NCBI GenBank assembly: GCA_036365515.1
Contig: CM070873.1
Coordinates: 27,014,085 to 27,078,084, forward strand
Direction of reading: 5' to 3'
DNA: 64,000 nt
DNA from: Torymus aiolomorphi
Lineage: Eukaryota; Arthropoda; Insecta; Hymenoptera; Torymidae
In this document: one piece after another, positions 1 through 11,103 of the stretch
Position numbering within the stretch: position 1 is the first letter of the stretch
Layout of the letters: each line of letters starts with the position of its first letter
Notes under the pieces: model-generated
Told to the model about the DNA's origin: nothing
Seen by the model: the letters and a program-made list of their open reading frames with translations, nothing else
The model's database searches: none
Translations under genes and position numbers: made by a program

Positions 1-2
1 GC

Positions 3-122
3 CAGCTGGACCCATTGAGGAGCTGTGGTACAAAGGATGTCCTGCTCACTGCTTCGGGAATCCTTAGCACCTCGAAGAGACCTAGGAGAGAAGGAGTAAT
101 AAATATCCCACTCACCCAGTGA
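3..122 (+). CDS. possible C-terminal coding end of an upstream gene
   Basis: An open frame enters from the left edge and ends at a TGA at 120-122, giving 39 codons that end in ...GVINIPLTQ. A second frame starting at base 2 is open for 21 codons and ends at TAG 65-67 (...CPAHCFGNP). Neither tail is recognised. The reason to consider coding sequence is the mixed, balanced composition here, followed by purine-rich, simple-repeat-rich sequence that looks like a 3' UTR. A chance open frame of 39 codons is quite possible, so this is weak. Confidence 0.2.
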   Translation, partial: QLDPLRSCGTKDVLLTASGILSTSKRPRREGVINIPLTQ

Positions 123-1272
123 TTCTTCATCGACGACGAGGGACTGTTAACATTCTCCTAGGTTGTGTTCTGTCTCACACCCTCCCCCACAACAACCCTT
201 TTTAGGCAACCCCTGGGTAAAGCTTAAATGTTGCAAGGAGGCGAGAAGTGGAATTGAATTGTGAAACGATTGAAGGAGAGAGAAGAAGGTGAAGTGTGGA
301 AATATGAAATGAATTCCTATGGACTCTTAGTATTCTTGTTGCCGATTATGGACTTGCTTGTTGTTAACAAAAATGATGAAGATATAAATATGATGATAAA
401 ATGAGCAAAAAAAACGACTTTCGTCGTCGTATGAACAGTTACACTTACGTGAATCCTCTTTTCTTTTTTTCAGTTGCCGTGTACAAAACCAAATAATATA
501 AAAAAAAAATATGAAAAAGATTAAGAGAAAGAAAGAGAGAGAGTATGCTGTGCTTTGAGGATATATTACCACAAGTGGAGTCAGAAGAGGAGGTCGAAGA
601 AGAGAGAATACAAGTGTTTGTCGTCATACATTTTGTTTGTGCAGTTTTTGTATGAGTGAAAGTGAGCGAAGATAAGCAAAATATGCGTAATGGTGGTTGT
701 AATGTAAAAATAAAAAAAAAAGGAAATAAAAGTGCGAGACGCATACCACTACTACTACTACCACTACTATTACCATTGTTTCTATGCCACATCAAGAGAG
801 CGATGAATGTCTTAATGGAGTGTTCAGCAAGAGCCAAGTCAGCGGGGAATGCAGCCATCATCATCGGAGCCACCATCGGAGACAGCAACAGCAGCATCAG
901 CAGCAGAGCAACTCTTCTACTTCATCGGTCTGAGAGCGAGTGCTTGTGATGATATACACATTATTACCAATCGTGAATGTGCAAGAGAATGAGAGAGTGC
1001 GTGCGTGTATGAGCGTGTGAGAGAGTAAAAGAGCGAGGAGAGCGAGACAAACACCATTTCGTTACATTTTTTTTTCCGTTTCCCAAGAGGAACGAGAGCG
1101 AAAGAGTACGTATATATAGAGCAAAAAAAAGCGAGAGTGCGCGAAGAGAAAACACAAGGGTCCAGATGCTCCACATATATATGCATACTTAGGCACACAC
1201 AACCGCGCAGACTGACAAATTTCGAAAAGTATAACGACCGTATATATATACGATATGTTACATCGCTACAAG

Positions 1273-1433
<161 letters not shown>

Positions 1434-4204
1434 TGTATAGCGTGTAACGCTCGACCTTTTCTCCGCGTCGCGACGTACGCTCGAAAAAAAAAAAAAAAAC
1501 GAGAAGATGGGTATATAACACACGTAGTATATACACATATGATGGTATGCATATATGCACATGAAACATGCGCACGGAGTCGAGAGAGAAAGAGGAGCTA
1601 TATGCAGTGCGTCTTTCATTGTGCTCATCAGAAACAACTGCAATACAAGTACGAACATATATATATATAAACGCGTCGAAGTTTTTTCCTTTCGGAGGTA
1701 TTTTTCTATATTATTATCGATTACGGTCCGCGTGTGCGGGCTGCGCTAAGGTCGTGCGTTACGCACTTACACCCGTACATACATCCCCCTACACATATAC
1801 GCGTATATTTTCCGTGCAGGTACTTGGCTCCGGCAAAGTATTATACCTATACAGAGAGGAAAAGCTGCGCGCGTGTATTTCGGGCGCGCCTATACATAAG
1901 TGCGTCTCCCTCTCACTCGCTCGCTCGCGCGAGCAAACGCTTACCTTCGCGAATTCGAGATCTTGCGTCACGGGCTTTCCCCTTTTTGGTCGCTCGTGTG
2001 TGCGTGTGTGTCTGTGTATGTATGTGTATACGTGTAGACGCTCTCCCTATACCGTCTCGGGAGGGTTACGTAAAAAAAAAAAAAAAAAAATAATATCGGC
2101 ACGCGGTGAAAGCGCAGGGTTATTTGAAAAATTCCGGCACTTGTATTATATATACGCGCGGGTCGCCCTGCTCGCGATGTAGATTTTACGGAGAACATTT
2201 AGAATGTTTGAATTTTTAACGTCGTTTCTTTTTTTTTATTATATTAAGCTTTTATCGGATCGTTTTAACGCATGTATTATATTGTTAGTCCCGCCCGCGC
2301 GGTAAGTACCGCAATTCTTCGACGATACCCTCGATGTGCGGCGCGTTCTGTTTTTTTCTCCAAACACAGTGCAATAAGAGAGCGACGAATCTTTTATATT
2401 ATTTTTTGTCTCCCTACCTCAAGGTCAGACGCGCGTTCCTTTTTTTTTTAGCGCTAGATATAAAAGAGTCGAATGAATCGTGTACACATACATTTAGACA
2501 CAGTCACACAGACATGTCGCCGTCGTGCGTCCCTTGACGCAAGCAAGCGAGTGTGAGAGAGACTTTCGGCGCCAAATTATCCTTGATAAGGACGCGCGAG
2601 GCCGTGACCGCGATCATTCTTTTTCTCGCACTCTTTCGTACACACGCGCAGTGCGAAGGAGAGAAAATCTCGCCGCATCATGCGCTCGCGCGTATTTTTT
2701 CCTTCTTCTTTTTTCGTGTTAGCCGCGCCGTCGTCATTCGTCGTCGACGACGTTCGTACATTTCAATTTCGCGTGCGTACGCAGGCTTGCGAGAGCAGCG
2801 GCGCTCAAGGACCGAGAGGAGGAGAAGAGCGCGCACAACTCAATTGGGAATTGAGCTCAATCATCGGCTCGATTAAAAAGAGTTTCTCAGAGTCGTCGTC
2901 GTACATTTGTCTCTTCTCTGTTTCTCGCTCGCTTGCTTGCTTGCTCGCGCAGAATGTGTCGCGACGGCGACTTTCATTCGTTTTAGAATGATGGACACAC
3001 GCTGTGCGTATTCTCTCTCTCTCTTTCGCTCGCGATTTTTCGTTTCCTACCGTGCTTTTTATCCTATAACGCTCGAGCATCTACATCTATAGTTGTTTCC
3101 ATTGCAAAATATTCTGGCTCTTATGTGCGCGGCTGTGTAAAAAGAGCGACACGCGCGCATCACAAGCGTTGAAAGCCATCGTCGACAGCAGCGGGGAAAA
3201 ACGCAGATTTTCAAGTACTTACGCCAATGCATGAAACGCGATAGACAGATTAAAAGCCACGCGCACGAACGCGGATCGTTTTAACTCAGGTTCGATCGTG
3301 CGACGTTTTTCCAAAAAGAGCAAAGAGCGAGAGAGTGAGAGAGAGGCGTAGATAGAGAGAATTACAAATTCAAACTCTAGAGACTTATCGTAAATATGCA
3401 AATAGCGCAGCGATGGCTTCCATTCTGAGAGAGAGAAAAAAAATAACACGTGCACACGCGCGAGGAGGAGCGAGTGAGTGAGAATTCCTCGCTTCCTGTG
3501 GACGATTTCGGGCACGCGTCCGCTCGCGGCAGATAAGAGAGAGGAAGAGAGGCTCTCTCTCGTCGCCTCGCGTACACGCTCGACTACTCTTTGGAATCTC
3601 TTTTTTTTCTCTTCATTTTTTTCTTCTTTTCTTTTTTTAATTATACTTTGTAAACGTATATATATATATAGGTTTTTAAGTTGGCGACGCTCTCGTGTAT
3701 TATGCATGCGTGTCTCGAAGGGCGGAATCAGCGAGGATGATAAAAAAAAAAAGAGGAGGAGAACGTCGCCGACTTCGGATATTCTCCGCGCGTCTCTTAT
3801 ATTATTGTTATATACGCCCCGAGGAGCGAAATCTCGCGAACGAACGAAGAATCATTGTAACCGAAGCTCGAATCGTGTTTGTGTGTGTGTGTCTCTGCGA
3901 AAAATTCTACACACACACATACACACGCGTGTTATATAAATACGAGAGGGACGGGAGGAAAAGATGGTGAAAAGAAAAATAGAGACCGCGTGCGTGGGTG
4001 TGTGTGTAAGAGAGGGACACATCGAGAGTTTAATTTTAGAGTTTTTCGCGGCCGAAAAAAGGAAGAGCAGAGAGCGACGGCGGCGCTACAGCGCAGAGCC
4101 CCGCGCGCGTATCTATTTTGCGAGAGTTTATTTTCGCGCGCGCGCGAGAGCGGGAACGCGCATATTCTGAAAAATACCGACACGTATATATTCACACTCA
4201 CGTA

Positions 4205-4233
4205 TCACACACACATACACACACACACACACA
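4205..4233. repeat. interrupted (CA)n tract
   Basis: Short CA array with a single TA interruption, inside the putative 3' UTR. Similar GT or CA tracts occur nearby at about 3880-3895 and 3910-3926. Confidence 0.85.
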
Positions 4234-4424
4234 CGGTTTCGAGCGTCTCGACTCGCTGTGCGACTTGTTCTTATTTTTATTATTATTTTTTTCGTTTTAA
4301 AGAGAGGAAAGAAGCACATTTTGTTCGCTCGCTCTTTCGTATACATGTGTACATTATGATGATATATACTTCGATTCTCCTGTTACATTTGTTTTTTTTT
4401 TATTTATCTTTTATTAGCGTCGCT

Positions 4425-4530
4425 GGAGAGAAAGAGCGAGAACGAGAGTGAGAGAGAACGAGAGAGAGAAAAGTGAGAGAAGAGTGAGAGAGAACTGTGT
4501 GAGAGCGAGAGAGAGAGAGAGTTGAAGAAA
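4425..4530. repeat. GA-rich low-complexity tract
   Basis: About 100 bp made largely of GAGA and GCGAGAG words on the plus strand. On DNA these are potential GAGA-factor-type sites; in RNA they would form a purine-rich tract. Confidence 0.8.
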
Positions 4531-5326
4531 AGAGCGAAAAAAGACGAATTGGGTTTTCCACGTTTTTTTCGTTCGACGTTTATATATATATATATCGTAT
4601 CGATCTTTGTTCATTTTGTACTAGTCTGTAACGGAGGAATAATTAATCATGTTGTATATAGAATGATGTTAAACGATATTTAACTAATGATAACAAAAAA
4701 GAGGCAGAAATATATGATAAAATAAGTGTACAAAAAAAAATCAACAGCAATTTGTTCTTTCATTCTTTTTTTTCTTTTCGTCACTGGAAAACCCAAATTT
4801 GCTTGAGATATATCTCTTGATACACACACATCCACACATACACGAGTACACATATAATTATATTTATATCTTATCGCTTTGATTTGATTTTCTACTCCGA
4901 GCGAAGAAAAAAACGAAATTTCGTTGTAGTTTTCTTTGATTTTAGACGAGTACACACATCATTTTTGATTTTTGTGCGTGATTTTTTTTGTAACTTCTCA
5001 ATCGCGGAGACACATACAGAAACACGTGACGGTCGTCCAGGAGGAGAGAACCAATGAATCCCCCTTGATAAATACGCAGGAATTTTTACTTAGAGTCCCG
5101 ATATATGACGAGTACATATATATATATATATATCCCCGAATAAAACGTGCAATCGCTTTTAAAGAAAGAGCAAGAAAAAGAAATAATAATAATAATGAAG
5201 AAATCGATGCTAAGCAGTATTATATACTTTAATCCAAAACAAAGTTTTAGTTTTATAAAGAAAAAAAGATAGATACAGAACACACGTACTTTATTGGCTT
5301 TCAATGTAATTGTACCAAGATACTTT

Positions 5327-5344
5327 TGTAAATATGACAATAAA
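5327..5344 (+). promoter_or_regulatory. Pumilio-type site followed by polyadenylation signal
   Basis: TGTAAATA at 5327-5334 matches the Pumilio recognition consensus TGTANATA. It is followed four bases later by AATAAA at 5339-5344, the canonical poly(A) signal. The pairing at the end of a UTR-like tract suggests a transcript end near 5360. Both motifs are short and could occur by chance in AT-rich DNA. Confidence 0.35.
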
Positions 5345-5360
5345 CGCAAATTAACTTATC

Positions 5361-6250
5361 AATGTTAAAAGGATATTATTAATTCATATTTTATTTTGTT
5401 GCTATTAAACACACACACACGATATACACACCGAGTACATAAACGAAGGAAACTCTTTTTATTTCTCATGTACACGTTTTACTTTGATGTGATAGAAATA
5501 ATCCACATACACAGCGGCTTACATTATCGTTCCTATATACAATTTTATTTGCTCATACAGAGCACGCAGCGCGCCATTTGATTTGTAAAAGCTTTTTTAT
5601 TTTCATTTCTCGTTCGTTTTTATTCGCCGAATATTGTTCTGCACTTTACACGCGTATATTCGTATATAAAAGAAAGTAAAAAACAAAAACCATGCCGAGG
5701 TGATGGAAGGCGATAAAGAAGCTCGCGGCGGCCGCACAGAGCATAAATTTTGCACAATTAACGCACAATGTACGAATTTTTGTCAAGGCGCGATTGCAAA
5801 ATTGTTTATTCAGCTGCACGAGAACTTTATCCCGAAAGAATGTAAAAATATTTTCATAGATTCTATCCGCTCGGCTGGAACTTGTTCTAACGAAAAAGCA
5901 GACATCGACGTGTTATTTCGCTTTTAGCTTCTTTCACTCTATGGCAAAGTAAACAACACCGTCGTACTTTCGCGATACAAAAGGTTTTTCAATAAAAGTA
6001 CATTTTTTTCCCCCCGAAATCGGATGTAAAAACATTGCCTCTCTTTCTCGTATGTTTGTTTCACCTAATGTGAATTTCCGATCGGGCATATTATGCATTC
6101 GTCTACCTTTACGCGCGGCGACACACTGCAGGTACCTCATTTTTCTTTATTTACTTCGCCTCGAAGCGCCGCTTGTGTGTATACTCGGCTCGATACTCGT
6201 TTCATTTATTTACAACGAATATACACACACGTACAAACGTCCCTCTCCGG
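5361..6250. other. non-coding, nothing firm
   Basis: Mixed AT-rich sequence. A 75-codon plus-strand frame at 5700-5927 shows no recognisable domain and no convincing splice context. Minor CA tract near 5409-5420. Confidence 0.5.
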
Positions 6251-6900
6251 CCAAGATAATAAATCTATTTCCAATTACACTTCAACCTCTCGTGTATATC
6301 TATACACACAGCGGAGCCCCGGCTGGGAACTTTTCCGCCTCATCTGCATGAAAAATTCCGCGCGACCCAGTGCGAGAAAAGAAGAAGTCAGCTGCAGCAG
6401 CCAGAGCGAGAGAATTGGAGTGTCTGGATCTGCCGCCGCCGTCGTTTCGTCATCGTCGCTGCCACTGCACCACTGCCGCGTGCATCTCTCTCTCTTTCGT
6501 AATTTCGAAACTATTATTAGCGGATATATTCAGGCCAGTCGTTCGGCGCCTCGCCGCGCACGTCGCTCGTGCAGCAGCGCGCCGTCGCCAGTTTTTCCCT
6601 CTCGCTCTGCATGAGGCTTTTTTTTGGTACAGTATAGGTATGTGCATGTATATACGTGCGCGCTTGTGGCTATAATAGGCGCACGTGACAATGGCTCGGT
6701 TATGGGTTGCCGAGTTTGAGGAAGGAGAGAGAAGTTGCGAGGGGAACGCAGATGAAGCGTGTAAATATATGATCGGCGAGAAATGTATAAGAAGGCGGTT
6801 TGGCTAAGTGGTGGATAAATGATGTCGACGAAAGGCAGTAGGGGATTTTGAGAGAGATATTATGCGCTAACTGTCCGTAACGACTCGAATTACAAATCAA
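6250..6900. promoter_or_regulatory. CpG-rich block with GC-skew switch, centre about 6500
   Basis: The left part is pyrimidine/C-rich (6255-6300), the core has CGCG words and CAGCAG, and the right part (6700-6830) is G-rich with few C. It belongs to the recurrent skew-switch pattern described in the findings. Regulatory function is inference only; no promoter element is proven. Confidence 0.3.
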
Positions 6901-8560
6901 TTTGCTCTCCTGCCGTTGCTTTTTGTGAGATTAGTTTTGTGTAACTGGCCGTGCAGGTAATAATGCATACAGTAGGCTGCATTCATTGTGGCGCTGATCT
7001 TGACTCGGCGAGTTTACGTAAACACACGCCTCGCGAGATGGACTTGCTTGTAAGAGAAAATTCGATGATAGCACAAGCATCTGTCGATCAATCACTGTAG
7101 CATATAGCTCATTCGATTGCTCCATTTAGCATGAAATCACGATAAAAGAGAACAAAATTCAGCAATATTTGGCATACGTATTATCAATACGACGGTTAAG
7201 AGTTCCAGCAGTTGTAGCAGCGCTCGACCGAAACAATGCCTCTCAATATTATTGATCCGGGCAAAAAATTTCCGGAAACAAAGACACACGCGGCTGACTC
7301 ACTATACTTACAAGCGCGCGTGTGCACGAGGCAGCAAAACAGAATTATACATGTGACCTGTATATTTTCATTTCACGTAAGCCTTGATTTTTCCCGATAA
7401 TGCGCGCTTCGGAGCAACGCGATAACGCACTAGGCGGCGGGGCCGGAGAGTCGATTTTTTTTTTAAATTTACGACGCGTCGTAAATCACAGGTGGTTTAA
7501 CGCGCGAGGATCGAGTGTGTATATACGTATAGGTGTATCGTAATGTTCGTTTCGTTCTTTTCTAAAGCGGTTTTATGTGTATAGAGTGCGGAATTTTAGA
7601 TTTTCAGGTTGTGGGTCGGTGTAGTGTGAAAACGTTTGATCTTGCTAAGTGAGGGGAGTATATATATTCAGTTAGCCGCTGATGAGACTCGAATAATAGT
7701 TATTAAGTGTAAGTAGATACAGGCCGAGTCTAGTGAGACAAATGGTTCTGATCGATTCTGCTTAAACGCTGCTGCCGTGTAATAATAAATAAGAGTTGGA
7801 ATTTAGTTTTCATTTTCTAAGAGACGGCGGGTCGATTTTTATCAATTTAATTTGTGTGGACATGGTTACGTATAAAATTAAAATAATGTGGAAGTCATAG
7901 AAATATGCGTCTGATTAGGCCAGTACTGTATCTACTATTAAGGTGTAACTCGATCTGGGTAATTCAGTCCTACATAGAATTTCCTCGGCCCCACTTCATG
8001 AGAAAGCTTAATTAGATATAAGTATATAGCTAAAAAATGTAAAAAAATGTGACTTATAAATTGTTTAAAAATTTTTCGAATCTTTTTCATTTGCTTACAA
8101 GAGTATATATACAAGCCAAGTGTTAACCACTTTTTTTTATTTATCTCTTAGCAAGGCTAATTTTATTTTTGGAGGGGTCGGAATTTTTGACTCCTCATAG
8201 AGGAAGCTTTGTATTTTTCTAGTTAACTAGAAGATACCTTATATTTTAAGATATGTTTATACATTTCTGTCGATTATGCCTTGGGGGGAAAAAAATGAAA
8301 AAACTTTTTTGTATCAAATTGACCGAATTCGCTATACACCCAACGAAGCATATAGTCGAAACGTGCGAAGTCCATATCACTTTTAGGTGGTCTCGATTTT
8401 TTTTTTCTTCGTAAAAGATTTACTATTTTTTGTGTCTATATTTATTACTTGCGGAAACGTATAAAAAGTTTTGCGTTAAGGTCGTCGAATCGTCTTACAT
8501 AATTCTCAAGTCTCTTTGAAAGATTAAAAGAAGCATAAAAAGAAAAATATACAAAAAAAA
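6900..8560. other. AT-rich spacer with minor CpG patches
   Basis: No open frame over 66 codons with any protein character, and no clear terminal inverted repeat. A CpG-richer patch lies at 7290-7520. Poly(A) and poly(T) runs occur around 8395-8565. Confidence 0.5.
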
Positions 8561-9260
8561 AAAAAAATTCGTCGGTTTACATCTCTTCCATAACCAAAAC
8601 CCCAAAACATTTCGACTATACAATAACCCAACCAGCAAACACAAAAACACGAGCGCCTCATAAAAACCCGCCAGGTGCGCTTATCAACGCTCCACAATAT
8701 ACCACCAAACTCTATACCTACATCTTCCCCACTCTCACCCCCCGCCCTTCTAAAAATTCCCTACCTCCCGTTCTCTCACTTTCGCTTTCCGCGAAAAAGT
8801 ACCTTCGCATCACTTTCCCTCCTCTCTTATATAAATCACTCGCGCCGGCAAAAACTCGCCTCAAAATGGCGGAGCTGAGCCCCTCCGCTACCGCCGCCGC
8901 CGCCGCTCCATTGATTTGTACGCGAGCGCTACTGCGGGATGGGGGGCAGCCGCGCTGTAATTCAGCGTTTTCGGGTATTGATTTCGCGGGAATGTGTGCG
9001 TGTGGAGGGAAGGGAAGGCAGGAGCTAGGGCTTTTTTTTCGAGGGGAGATAATCGATGATGGATTGATTTTTGCGGAAGGGGTTGCCGATGGTAAAGGGT
9101 TGGAGAGATTAGATGGTTATAGAGGATTTCGCTTGTGGTTGGAGAGGCGATCGACGGTTCGGGACAATGAAGCGAGCGATCGATCGGTATTTTGTTTGTT
9201 TGTCGATCGATCGGACGGTAATCAACAGGCTTATAGAGGCAATAAACGCGCTGACGAAAT
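8560..9260. promoter_or_regulatory. CpG-rich block with sharp GC-skew switch, centre about 8900
   Basis: The clearest example of the pattern. From about 8580 to 8830 the plus strand is rich in C and A with almost no G. A TATATAA lies near 8830, followed by a core with GCCGCC repeats and CGCG. From about 8935 to 9200 the plus strand is rich in G with few C. A 158-codon frame (8866-9342) spans the core and the G-rich arm. It starts at an ATG but shows no domain, and its openness is explained by composition. A TSS or bidirectional enhancer is inferred, not shown. Confidence 0.35.
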
Positions 9261-9533
9261 TTTTATATTTGAGATAAGGCGTAAAACTCTTGCTCGGGTT
9301 ATCGTACGTATTATATATCGCGAGGCGTGTGGGAATAATTGAATTTTAAGAGTCCAATATGTACAGCATAGCATTGTTGGTATGAAAAGGTGTATAGGAT
9401 ATTCGTTTAAACACTTTGCAGGTAAAATAAAATAATAACACGTATATACGTACAATGTATTCAAAGTTGGGTAACGAAATACCGTGTAACAATAGCCGTA
9501 ATCCTGAATAAATCGCAAATTTTAAACTCGGGC
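9260..9533. other. AT-rich spacer
   Basis: No feature recognised; sits between the skew block and the left terminus of the 9534-12430 element. Confidence 0.5.
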
Positions 9534-9707
9534 ACTGAGAAAACGATAAGATTAGAGTTAACATGCATTGTAACTGTTAACATACGTATTTTTAATTATG
9601 ACGAATTGTAAATAAGTTAACAAATAATGTATGAGATATTACACATAATTGTGTGCATATGTTAATATCCAAATATCATATTGTAACAGTTACAATATGA
9701 ACATTTT

Positions 9708-9813
9708 ACACAAATGTATATTTTGTAATTATTATAAGTACTAGCATTCTTTAATTTAATGAAAATATACACAAATGTATATTTTGTAATTATTATAAGT
9801 ACTAGCATTCTTT
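9708..9813. repeat. 45-bp direct duplication, 61-bp period
   Basis: The sequence beginning ACACAAATGTATATTTTG and ending AGCATTCTTT occurs at 9708-9752 and again at 9769-9813 with essentially no change. This is a recent local duplication in the left arm of the element. Confidence 0.9.
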
Positions 9814-9839
9814 GAAATATAGTATTTTTAATACTGTGA

Positions 9840-10975
9840 CTACGGGCGGATCTAATACGTGGTTGAGGAGTTCGGGGTAGCCGATGACGATGACTAGGTG
9901 GTGCGATCCGTAGTTGGTTACCCCTGGGTGTTGAAACGTATTGAATGCGTGGTCTAGGTCTTTGGGATAGCCGATGACGATGTTTAGAAGGTACGCTCCG
10001 TAGTTTTTTGCCTCTAGGTGTTGAAATGCATCGAATGCGTGGTCTCGGTCTTGGGGGTGACCGATGATGAAGTCTAGGTGGTGCGCTCCGTAGCTTTTTG
10101 CGTTTAGATATCAGGGCGAATCTAATGCGTGGACCAGGTGTTCGGGGTAGCCGATGACGATGTCTATGAGGCGCGCTCTGTAGTTTTTTGCCTCTAGGTG
10201 TGGAAACGCATTGAAAACTTGGTGGACCTAGATACCGTCATCGGCTACCATTACCACCTAGACCACGCATTAAATTAGTTTCGACACCTACACGCAAAAA
10301 ACTACGGAGTTTACCGCCTAGACTCCGTTATATATCAGCTACCCTGAACACCTATAGACGATACATTCAATGATTTCCAATGTTTAATGGCAAAGACCTA
10401 CGACGCGCACCATCTAGACTCCGTCATCGGCTACCTGGAACACCTAGATCAAGCATTGGATGCGGTTCGACAGCTTGAGGTCAAAAACTCCAGAGCGCAC
10501 CACCTAGACTCCATCATCAGCCACCTCAAAAACCTAGACCACGCATTGAATGCATTCCGACACCTAGACGCAAAAATCTACGGAGCGCAGCACCTGAGAG
10601 TCCGCCATCGGCTATGCCGAATACCTAAGCCGTGCATTGGATGATTTCCAACACCTAGAGCCAAAAACCTGCGGTGCGCACTATCTAGACTCCGTCATCG
10701 GCTACGCCGAACACCTAGATCACGCATTGGATGCATTCCGATACCTAGACGCAAAAGACTACGGAGCGCACTACCTAGACTCCATCATCATCCACCCCGA
10801 ACACCTGGATGATGCATTGAGTGATTTCCAACATCTAGAGGCAAAAATATATGGTGCGCACCACCTAGACTCCGTCATCGGCTACCCCATATACCTAGAC
10901 CACGTATTACACGTGTCCGAAACGCAAAAAGCTACGAAGAGCACCATCTAACCCGGTCATCGGTTATCCCGAGCA
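9840..10975. repeat. inverted array of 90-bp tandem repeats
   Basis: Degenerate tandem units of about 90 bp. About four units at 9840-10232 are inverted relative to about eight units at 10233-10975, meeting head-to-head near 10232. Read from the junction outward on either side, the units encode a 30-residue repeat with core HHLDSVIGYPEHLDHALDAF followed by HLEAKNYG. The unit size is a multiple of three, so the frame persists unless an indel breaks it. Confidence 0.9.
10387..10951 (+). pseudogene. decayed 30-residue-repeat open frame
   Basis: Two consecutive plus-strand frames, 10387-10644 (85 codons) and 10637-10951 (104 codons), read the same 30-residue repeat. They are separated by a small frameshift near 10600, where CACCTAGAC has become CACCTGAGAG. 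Repeat positions His-His-Leu-Asp, Ile-Gly-Tyr, His-Leu-Asp and Ala-Lys are the most constant. I do not recognise the repeat; its length differs from ankyrin (33) and TPR (34). It may be a dead coding repeat, or a non-coding minisatellite that happens to lack stops. Confidence 0.35.
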
Positions 10976-11103
10976 ACTCCCGCTCTACTACACCCTCTTA
11001 TTCAAATGTCATATTGTAACTGTTACAATATCGACGTTTATTATAAAGCTGGCATTACTTTCACACACCTAGTTTTGGTAAGATTGATCCTATCGTACGT
11101 ATA

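Noticed and set aside
2098..2110. GGCACGCGGTGAA resembling part of miR-124
   Set aside because: Only 13 bases match, the mature start and end differ, and upstream is poly(A) with no complementary arm to form a precursor hairpin.
5700..5927. 75-codon frame with balanced composition
   Set aside because: No domain recognised and no evidence of splicing or a promoter; a frame of this length is expected by chance.
8866..9342. 158-codon frame starting ATGGCGGAGCTG
   Set aside because: It spans a composition switch from GCC repeats to G-rich DNA and shows no domain; lack of stops is expected in the G-rich arm. Kept only as part of the skew block.
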